Origin: Davidsoniella eucalypti | Lineage: Eukaryota; Ascomycota; Sordariomycetes; Microascales; Ceratocystidaceae | Direction: 5' to 3' | Assembly: GCA_004009845.1 (NCBI GenBank) | Contig: RMBW01000030.1 | Span: 1-64,000, forward strand | DNA: 64,000 nucleotides | Shown: positions 55,264 through 64,000 of the stretch, piece after piece | Layout of the letters: each line of letters begins with the position of its first letter | Position numbering within the stretch: the first letter of the stretch is position 1 | Notes under the pieces: model-generated | The model's input: the letters and a program-made list of their open reading frames with translations, nothing else | Told to the model about the DNA's origin: nothing | The model's database searches: none | Program-made: the position numbers and the translations under genes

Positions 55264-57281
55264 GCAAACCACTCCATCAACCTGTTCAGTTAATTTAAAA
55301 ACCTGAGCATTTTTGGAGCGTTTCTCCGGCCATTTATATCTCTCTCTTTTTCTTTTTGAAAGAAAGCTTCCTCTGTTTTAATATACCCATAAGATGGAGG
55401 GAGATTCAAAAAAAACTCAGAAAGACGGGTTGACAAGAATGAAGCTGGAGCTTCCTCTTTTTTTGGTTTACGGAAACACATCACCATCAACGAAAGAAGA
55501 GTGAGGAATACAAGTTAAAAAAACGCGGAAATGTCTTCTTTATGCAGCGAATACAAAAAAAGAGTAAAGGTTGATTTGAAAATGAATATCATCACCCTTT
55601 TTTTTCCTACGAATTTTCGTTGAATTTATCATTGTATATGATAACTGATTGATGTATCTATCTTACAATGCTTTGCCACAGTCAAGTTATGACTCAAAGC
55701 AGAGACCAGCCCACCAACAAGTACAAATACATACGTAGTAGACCTCTGTCCTGAACGTGGATGAACGTGGGATTTCAATATGCACCGGATAATACCTACT
55801 CACATACTCCAACAACAACTAACAATGCGGTTATAGTCTTGCCATCATATCCTACTCACAACATCACTATCTTTTATCAAGATGTAGATTATATATGCAA
55901 TGAGGACAGTAAACAACTGAATCTGTGACACACATTTTTTCTTTCTTAATCTTACTGCATATTTTGTGTTTTGTATATACATGAAGTCATATCTCATACA
56001 TGTGAAGTGTAAAAAACCATTAGTCCTAGCTGCCAGTGATTAAGAAGGAGTGGCCTGTTAGAGATACTTGAATATCGTGTCTTCTGACCTTTGGTACTGA
56101 GAAAGGTAGACCCCTGAACTCAATTAATCTACAAGAGCCATGTGAAAGCTTGATGAAGTTGGAATAAAACCACATTGGCACTACTCTTATATTTTTAGTA
56201 GCCTAGTCATGATAGCATTGATAAAAAATACACCACCTTCAAGATAGCGATTAACTCGGGACTAATATCTGATTAGAGCTTATATGTTCTTGGCTTTCCT
56301 TGGTGTAGACTCTCTTTATGATATTATAGTGTATCTATTCATGATGTTAGAAGGCTTATTCATGAAAATAAATTATACACATGAGACGAACTGTAGGCAC
56401 AAGTTGACTCATCACTACTTATCATCACTGACCATTTTATTCTAGTGATTGAGTGAGAGCAATTTAGGGAACTAGAGTTCTTTCATCTTTATACATAAAA
56501 CTGTAAACTTGCACGTACGAATGTTGTAAACTATGGTTTGTAGATAAAATTATATAAAATTGGAACTCAAGAAATATAGGACTCTACGAACGTATTTAAA
56601 GACTAGATAACCAAACATGTTAGAACTAAAAAGAGAATAAAAGAAGAATGATAATGCTAGTTGAAGTTGTTTAAAGCTTGTTTCTTTTTTTTTGTTTGAA
56701 ACAGTAATAACTGTTCATGGATAATTATTTTTACATAATAAAAAGTATACAAGTATATCTTCCCAAACCGTAAGATATATGAATATCATGAGAACGAAAA
56801 TAATTAGCCATTTGTAGATACATGACGAACAAAAGGATAGTAAATAAAATGAAGATTGTGGGAAAGAAATAACTTAAAATGGGGAAGATAAGTAGATTGA
56901 TAAGGAAAATTTGGGTATAAATAAAATCAGCAAGAAAATGACGAGAAGACAACAACGAAGAAGAAGTGTGTGAAAAAAGGGCAGAGAACCAAAGTACAGT
57001 AAAAAAGTCGAAGAACAAACATTCCGGCAGCTGAGCCAAAACAAGAAACAAGATAATAACAATAAATATATCGTAACATGTGGGAAAATGGTATTGCAAA
57101 GGCAGATAATCCAAGGGAAGATGAAAAGAAAGAGACGTTATCATGGCCCAGATAAGGATGGAAATATCAGTCATCATGGAAAAGGGCATCACCAACACAA
57201 ACGCCCGGGAAGAGAGCCTCCCGTATAAAATATCCTAAAACGCCACAACCGGAAACATAACAGAGTGAATTTTTTGGTTAT
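55264..57281. other. Spacer between convergent eS30 and areA genes
   Basis: 2.0 kb AT-rich. The open frame at 56,731-57,198 (minus) is low-complexity, rich in Phe, Leu, Ile and Ser, and is not a credible gene. It probably contains the 3' UTR of areA. Confidence 0.4.
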
Positions 57282-60200
57282 TCAAAGACTCATCGTCAGC
57301 CACTCCCACTCCTGTGGGCCAGCAGACGAGTTGCCCATCATATTTTGTTGCTGTCCGGCGGCGTTGGTGCCCGGAACCGAAGGTGAGACCAAGTTGGTTG
57401 TCGACGCCGTAGTGGATGGTCTGCTGCTTGAGATGCTAGTGCCGAACAAGTTGTTGGTGTTGCTCAAGCCTAGGGCACTAGGCGATGTGACTAAAGGACC
57501 ACTGTGAGCAGAAGATAGTCCACGGCCGATAGGACCACCAAGATCGAGCGAGCCCGTTGAGCCAGGACTGTCGATATCCATACTATTGCCAGATACAATG
57601 GCGGCAGCAGCACTGGCCAGGCTGTTGGCACTGGCAGCGTTGTAACTAGAAGTGGGCTTGCTGGAGGATGGGCTGCTGGTGATCATATCGCTACCGGCAC
57701 TCTTGCTGTGGCGACGTTGGCGCTTAGTAGAGATGGAGCCGTTGTTTGTGCCACGGAGAACGTTGCTCGAGGTCGATGCAGATGACTTGTACTGCGGTGC
57801 TGAAGGGCCCTTGTTGGCGGAGAATGTTGGCGTGCTACCAGCAGTGTTTCCACCAGCGTTGCTCGCAGGGCTATCTCCATCGCGTGACGCAGAGCCAGCG
57901 CGGTTGTTGGAAGGAGGAGTGCTTGCTGTAGCAGTGGCCACAAGCGTAGTAGAGGATGAGGACATGGCTAAAGTAGAGTTCTTGCGAGACGCCAAGCCAC
58001 TAGACTTCTTTCCTGCGCGTGTGTTGGTGGTGTTGGGCACGGTTCCGGAGCCTGAGCCGCGGTTGCGCTTTTTGATGACGTCGGTCTTCAGTGACAGCGG
58101 GCGGACGACACCGTGCAGTTTGAGGAAGAGACCACAGGCGTTGCAGAGAGGCTGACCTTCAGGATTGCGGCGCCACAATGGTGTAGTCTGGGTAAAGCAG
58201 TTGGTGCAAGTTGTGGGGGCACCGCCATCGGTAACTCCGTTGTTTAGATTAGTAGCAGAGGCGCTGCGCAGCGGAGGCGGGGACGATGGGCGGCTAGGTT
58301 GAGCGGACGTGAAGCCAGACACAGAGTCAGTAGCACCAGGTGGCGAGTTCGAGTTTGAGGCGGAGAACATTTGGCGGTTGTTGATGAGGTGCTGGGCATT
58401 GTTGGTGCTGGAAGCGCGTTGGATCTTGGCGCGGGCGGTGTTGCGGAAAGAGTGGTTGCGAGGCAGTTTTTGTCCAGTTTCCCAGTCGCCCTTTTCAGAT
58501 TCAGAAGGCATCGTGTTCTTCCGGGGAGGACCGGCAGGGAACCGGGCAGCTTGAGTGCGGAACTGGCCTGGGAGCGTGGGGTCCCAGTTCATAGCATTGC
58601 TGTTGCCAGTGCCGTTGTTGTTGGCCCCGTTGCTAGCGTCGTCAAGGCCGTTGCTGAAGTCGGTTGACTGCATCATCAGGCGATCGGGGAATGCTGTGCT
58701 ATCCTCGTCATCGGAGTCGGCGAAGGCGTTGAACATTGTATCCTGTGGCGGCATGGAGAGGGATCCGGGCGAGCGGCCGGTGTTGTCTGCGGTAAACACT
58801 TGGGAAGGGTCAATGCCGCCGCCGAAAGAAGACGGGTTCTGACCAAAGGGACTGGCGGAGTCTGGACCATTGGAGCCCATGGGGAACATGGGGTTTGCGT
58901 TGGCATTGTAGAGGAAGTGCTGGTTCATGGAAGAGGCCATGGCACCACTGCTGCCGCCACGGAACGACTGCGAGCGCTGATGGCGAGCGTCGACGTTGGT
59001 GAAGTAGAACTGGTCGTTCTCAGAGATGCCGTGAGGCGTTCCGCTGTTGGACTGGAAGGCGGGAGATGGGTAGAAGTCATTTCCAGCCAGGCTGGAGGGG
59101 TTCATGCCGGAGAAGTTGTTGGAGAAGGGGCCATGCTGGACCAATGGGGAAGTGGAGGTCTCGAAGCCAAAGTTTTGCTGGAACGGCCCAGCTGACGTGA
59201 TGATGGGATCAGGGACATCGAGGTCATAATCCAGACCGAAGGGCACACCTGAGCTGTGCTGGTTGTGGTGTTGGTTGTGGTTCTGCTGCTGCTGGGACGA
59301 CGACATGGCGGACGACGAGGCCGCAGGACCCGAAGCAGAGCCAGTAGGAGTTTGGTCTAGCGAATATTCGTGCAGTTCAGACTCGGGCTCCAGGGCAGAG
59401 GACGAGTTAAGACTGGTGGTGGCCGGCACGTGCGGCGAGAAGTTGGCAGGGCGCTTGCGTGTCTGGAATAAGGACGGCGATTAGCTCGAGATCGGCGATA
59501 TGAGAGAAAAAGATGTCTCTGTTAAACTTGAGATGACGGGTAGGACGGGTAGGCCGGATAGTGTAATCGGCAGAGCAATCAACAGAGAGAGGAATACGGA
59601 AGGGGATGGAAATAAGAAGGAAGAAGAGGGTAAGAGGATCGATCGTTCACCGGCGTTTGCGCTGGCACTGGCACTGGCACTGGCACTGGGTACAATACAA
59701 GATATCGTTGCGACGTAGAGATAAGAGAACGGGAAGGAGCTAAAGCCAAAGCTAAAGCCAGAGTCAACTTGACTGAGAGAGGTCCAAGGTTGGAGGAAGG
59801 CTTCTTCTTCTTGTCTTCTTCTTGTCTTTTTCTACCGTCTTTCTTTCTCTTCTACTAGTCTGCAAGACGTTTTGTCATGACATAAATAAAGCCTGGAATT
59901 AAAGCTTTGGGAGTGGCCGATATCAAGCAAACATAATCCATTATGCTGCGGATGCGACTACAGCGCCCGCCAGCGCCCGCCAGCGAAAATGAAGAAAAAA
60001 AAAGGCACACCGGATTTTGGGCCTGGGTCCGGAATTGGGTGGTCCATAGCCTGGATTCTTTTCGCTCGAGTTCGTCTGGCATGGCAAGTTGCGGTCTAAG
60101 CTTACACTAGAATAGCAGAGATAGAGAGACGCAAAGCAAACATAGTAGATAAGTGAAGAAAGATAACAGTAGTAAAAGAGGACCCTTGTTCCTCCTCCCA

Positions 60201-62839
60201 ATATGCAATGCAGGGACGCATTTTTTGCTCCAAGAAAAAGAAAAGAAGAGAAAAAAGAAAAAAGAAGTAACGCCCATTTGGGTCAAAAGATAACGGAAGT
60301 GAGCCCAAGGACAAACGGAGACCGCTGGCGTTATAGCGTTGAAGGCGCCAAAAAGACCAAAAAAGAAGGCCAAAATCTGCCACCTCGGACGGACTCTGAT
60401 AACTGGGAAGCAGAAAGATAGCCAGCCAGATAGACAATATGCACATAATTCCGCTATAAGAACGCCTGCGGCAGACCATTTCTAGGCTTCTGCTCTTGTT
60501 CTTTTCGAAAAGCTTCTTGTATCTCTTATCTTTTCATAGTTGAGCATTTGCTGCTGAATCTGCTGACTGGCCTTTACTTTCACTTTGCGTAACGCGTGCA
60601 GTAAAATGCGATGCAATGAATATGTAAGTGAAGTAAGTGACTCGTCAGTCTTCTTCCCAATGTGCACTCTCTGTGTTTGTGCATTTTTGCAACACCTGCC
60701 GTCTTTTGCCGGAAGGCTTGTGCAAAGCAAAGCCGAGTGTTTCCAGTTCTATCCGCTATAGCATTTCGCCGTGGCCGACTAGCCAGCCAGCCAGTAAAGC
60801 TGCATGTGGTAAGAGACCGACTATATGTATTCTTCCTATCTTATTCTTTGCGCGTGTTTCACCGTCTTTCTTTCTACCAAGTCTTTTTGCGGATGGAAAA
60901 GAAAGTACAGTAAGAAAGATTCCTTGCCGATGCAGCGTCCTTTTTCTCTCTTTTTTTTCGGTTGTCCTCAGCTTTAATGAGATCCATCACTGCGCCGTGT
61001 TATCCTTCCATGTTATACTGGCGTGTTTGCTGCCCCCCTTCAAGTAAAGGCGGTCTCGCCTAGACAGAGTTGGCATCGCAAGCGAGCAGGAAGGATTGGC
61101 ATCGGACAATGAGGAACTGCATAAGAAAAAAAAAAAGAAAAAAAAAAAAGACGCAATGGAACATGGAAGCTACTGCGAATAGCAAGGCAAGTGAATCCAA
61201 CGCAAAGGGAATTGAGATTATAGGCGAGTACATGAGGGTGATGATACAGACAGAACAAGGAAGATACAACCAAAAAGGAGCATTGTAGTGGTGTAGAAAT
61301 GAACATGATATTACTTACTCGGCGGTCATCAATGCTGGTTTTGCGATGGTGACGAGTCACGTAGTTGAACTCGTCACCGCGCTGATATGGCAATGACTGT
61401 GGTACTGTCGGGTACACTGATTGTTGTTTCATGCTTCCAGATAGACTTCCCGCAGCATCGGCGCCTGCCTTACGAGCCTTGATGGGAATTGCAGTGGCCG
61501 GCAGTGCCCGGCCGTTGGTCGGCACCTGGCGATCCCCGGTGTTGTTTCCACTATGGGGCGACGAATGCAATAGCCCGTTATGGGCTGGTGTTGGTGTAGA
61601 AGCAATGCTCTCGTGCAGGAAATCGTCTACGTTCATGGAGTCGACGGTGTCTGTGCCAAAGCCCATCGCAGCAGAGGTCTCTACCGACTGGGGCAAGTTC
61701 GACTCGTTAGATTTTCGTAATTGCTGGGCAATACCACTGGGCGCATTAAGAATTGAATAGGTAGACGACAAGCCAGTGGATGCTGAAGCAATACTAGAGG
61801 CAATGGCAGTATCAGAGCTAGATAATCATAGGAAAAAGAGAAAGGACCAGTTAGCTTCGTGTTCTTGTGCCTGTTGGGTATGCTCTTTTGGATGTAGCGG
61901 AAAAAGATACAAAGTACGGAGGTCAAATACTAAATCCAAGCCCATAGCATATGTCATCGCCATTTGCATTTCCATGTGCGATCGCCAGTAAGAAAGAGCC
62001 AAGTAGCCAGTGGATATAGGCCACGCCTCAAATCTCGACAGCTAGGGCAATATTGACGAGACAAGCAAGCAGGTAGAAACTATGTGTCAAGACTGCCGAG
62101 CACGTCACATAACGACATATTTGCGACATGATATCTGCAGGTAGGACACCAGCATTCGTGTGTGTATAAAACACGGGCAGTCCCGCAGTCTTCTTACACG
62201 AACACAAGCTCGTGATCCATATATAGGAACAGGGCAAGGAGAGAAAGGAAAAAAAAGAAACTGCAATGCATAGGAAACTCACCTCATTGAACTACTACTG
62301 CGTTTGCTTGACCGGGCTTCAAGGCCAGATAGCTTCCGTCCTGTATACATCATGCGCCAGCCCATGTTTTCCATGCGCTTCTGATGAGGCAAGATTTTGG
62401 CGCTGCGCACACAGTGCTTCCAGATACTCAACGCAAAATCCTCGATCGACTTTGGTTTTGGTGGTTCCTCGTCTAGTGTGCGCGGGAGTGGAAAACTCCC
62501 GGAGCGGTTGAGCAGATTTAGTTTTTGTTCCAAGAGAATTTCGTCTGAGTTGGACTTGTCGCAAAATCTGGCTTCGTACGGCATGGACAGATCCATGACG
62601 GCGTCTTCATTACGGCTAGGAGAATGTTGGTGGTTGTGGTTGAGACTGCCGTTGCTCCGGCTTGACTCTGATAGCTTTTGCTGGTGATGTTGCGACGAAG
62701 ATTCGTCCTGATACGAGAAATCTTCAATGTCGAAGTTGGAGAATGAACTGGGTGTGTGCGCCGACCGCGTCTGGGCGAATATATCGATAGAGTCGGCCAT
62801 TGTAGATGTGAGTCGAAAACGATCGACTGCAGCCGTCAT
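57282..62839 (-). CDS. areA: Global nitrogen regulator AreA/NIT2, GATA transcription factor, 1078 aa
   Basis: Three exons, 62,839-62,283, 61,817-61,319 and 59,462-57,282; the spliced length is 3237 bp. Residues 1-190 hold the N-terminal AreA domain (KSIEDFALSIWKHCVRSAKI, then RMENMGWRMM). Exon 2 encodes an acidic stretch and the conserved FNYVTRHHRKTSIDDRR, which continues across the long intron as TRKRPANFSPHVP, confirming the join. The single GATA finger begins at about residue 771 (CTNCFTQTTPLWRRNPEG, then CNACGLFLKLHGVVRPLSLK). The protein ends EWEWLTMSL, the C-terminus that binds the repressor NmrA/NMR1 in Aspergillus and Neurospora. AreA activates genes for secondary nitrogen sources when ammonium and glutamine are scarce. 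Introns are 465 and 1856 bp with donors GTGAGT and GTAAGT; the second is exceptionally long. ATG 62,839 was chosen as the first in frame; an alternative Met lies 14 codons downstream (MADSIDIF). Confidence 0.93.
59463..61318 (-). other. 1.86-kb intron of areA
   Basis: Donor GTAAGTAATA at 61,318 and acceptor TATTCCAG at 59,463. The intron is pyrimidine-rich on the coding strand. It contains simple repeats, such as tandem TGGCAC at about 59,661-59,690 and CAGC/CTGG repeats near 60,780. It has no convincing ORF on either strand. In-frame stops follow the donor, so unspliced RNA would truncate the protein before the GATA finger. A second promoter or alternative transcript start inside it is possible. 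Confidence 0.6.
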
Positions 62840-64000
62840 TGGGGATGTGAAGAAGACAATAGCTTATTACGGGGCGACGGAAGAGTAGATATAGGCCGAA
62901 AGTCTCGGTGCGAGAAAGCGACACAAGGGCAAAAAGAAGCGTGAATCAGAGTGCTTGCTAGTTGTGCCGAGAGTAAGATTTTGTCACAGCTACAGCGGGC
63001 TAAAAAGAGCTGTTGAGAGAAGAGCCTCTTGTGGATGACTCGAGCTATGCGGGTGTGCGGAGGTTAGAGATGGGGCAGACGTTGAGTTGCGAGCCACTAG
63101 TAGTCGAGGGTAGTTTAAAGTGGTTGAATCTGCTGTCAAGCGGCAGTAATACGACAATTGAATAATCAGCGATATAGAGCAGTGAGAACTCAAGCTGCAT
63201 CCGAGATATTACAATGCTTCGAGGCGATGTGGCGGCGACTTATAGAGGCGGGAGGTCGACAAAGGACTGTCGCAAGCGGGAAGAAAAAAAAATTAACAAG
63301 AAGAAACTCGTTCTGTCGTATTGCGAACGGACGATCTTGCTGGTAATAAAAATAAAAATAAAAAAGAGTAGCAAAAAAGGAATAAAAAGTAGGTAAAGAC
63401 GTATGCAGATAAATTGGCACACAGGAATCCGGTGTCGGTGTGAGGCGGGAGGCTCTGGAGCACAAAAGCGAGCCGAATCAGAAGAAGAGAGGAAGAGAAA
63501 AGGGCTCGCCAAAGTTAATGATGAAGATGACTCGAAGTGGAGGAGTCGATAGTATGTATTGATGGTGTATTCAAAAGCAGGTAATATTTCGCTTGGTTCT
63601 GTTACTGGGTAAATAAACAGTCAAGATGGGCAAGCTGAGCAAAAGAGAAGAGAAATGAACCACGTCAGATCGAATCGACAGATGGATTGGTGGCTATACT
63701 CGAAATAAGAAAAGTACTTGGAAAAGAAAAGTACTTGATACTTGGTAGACAAACAAGAAAGAAATAGACTCAAGTCAAAAAGAGGCCCGGCACCAATTGT
63801 GTTATGAATCCAGGATAAAAACAACCAAAGAGAGCTATTGCTATTTCCTGCTGGCTGACTGGCTGGCTGACTGATGGTCTTGCTGGTGGATCCGGCGAAG
63901 GAACAACCCCCGTTAGATGAATTATTTCGCTCGTGTCGTGTTCGGAGTAATTGACATGTCTGCATACTGAGCATGAACAGTACTGTCATATATTTGGTAG
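62840..64000. other. areA upstream region and 5' leader
   Basis: No gene called. The sequence upstream of the areA start is purine-rich on the plus strand. One AGATAA GATA-factor motif lies at about 63,406, which could take part in autoregulation. Short overlapping open frames are low-complexity. A repeat of GGCTGACT-like units lies at about 63,850-63,878. Confidence 0.4.

Noticed and set aside
56731..57198. 155-codon minus-strand ORF rich in Phe/Leu/Ile
   Set aside because: Low-complexity hydrophobic translation of AT-rich DNA; likely areA 3' UTR. No convincing helix pattern or homology.
57652..58155. 167-codon plus-strand ORF inside areA
   Set aside because: It is the antisense of the areA third exon. 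Its open frame follows from serine/asparagine-rich codons on the other strand and it has no domain character.
1..64000. CRISPR arrays, bacterial-type operons, ribosome binding sites and tRNA genes
   Set aside because: The window is fungal nuclear DNA. I saw no regularly spaced repeats, and a few B-box-like strings (for example near 13,860) had no tRNA-like context.

Overview
The window is nuclear DNA of a filamentous ascomycete (Pezizomycotina; Sordariomycetes is my best guess). The evidence is short introns (mostly 57-129 bp) with GTAAGT-like donors and CTAAC-like branch sites, an AreA/NIT2 GATA factor ending in the family signature EWEWLTMSL, a Dbf2/Sid2-type kinase, a fungalysin metalloprotease, a HET-domain protein and a single dispersed 5S rRNA gene.

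The window has two parts. The left part (1 to about 25.5 kb) is AT-rich, gene-poor accessory DNA. It holds diverged segmental duplications, one intact and two broken members of a small secreted-protein family, and a 740-residue protein with several ricin-B-like beta-trefoil segments. A truncated MFS transporter gene is fused to a relic of a giant RecQ-like (telomere-linked type) helicase, and further relics of that family follow. There is also a LINE RNase H fragment, an apparently complete 5S rRNA gene, three solo LTRs plus one LTR fragment of a 192-bp family, and several copies of a retroposed unit only about 37 bp long plus A-tail. Helicase relics and many insertions are what one expects near a chromosome end, but no telomere is present.

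The right part (25.8-64 kb) has ordinary genes separated by long AT-rich spacers: an AA1-like secreted protein (25.9-26.5 kb), fungalysin (30.8-32.8 kb), a HET-domain protein (37.0-39.1 kb), a WBP11-like splicing protein (42.2-43.1 kb), a membrane-associated kinase-like protein (44.7-46.0 kb), a Dbf2/Sid2 NDR kinase (47.3-49.6 kb), a GPI-anchored-type serine-rich wall protein (52.7-53.5 kb), ribosomal protein eS30 (54.3-55.3 kb) and AreA (57.3-62.8 kb). These are independent transcription units rather than a pathway cluster. Likely functional themes are secretion (protease, AA1-like and wall proteins), self-recognition (HET), mitotic exit/septation (Dbf2) and nitrogen regulation (AreA; fungalysins are typically under nitrogen control, but I show no link here).

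The most interesting observation is the ultra-short retroposon. At least six copies share the same 5' start and an A-rich 3' tail. Five have flanking direct repeats of 9-15 bp, and two have an empty site in a paralogous duplication inside this same window. Also notable are a 43-bp exact copy of Dbf2 coding sequence in the intergenic region upstream, the eS30 gene with a start-codon-only first coding exon and a 13-bp microexon, and a 1.86-kb intron in areA. All exon boundaries were assigned by eye from splice motifs and reading-frame consistency.
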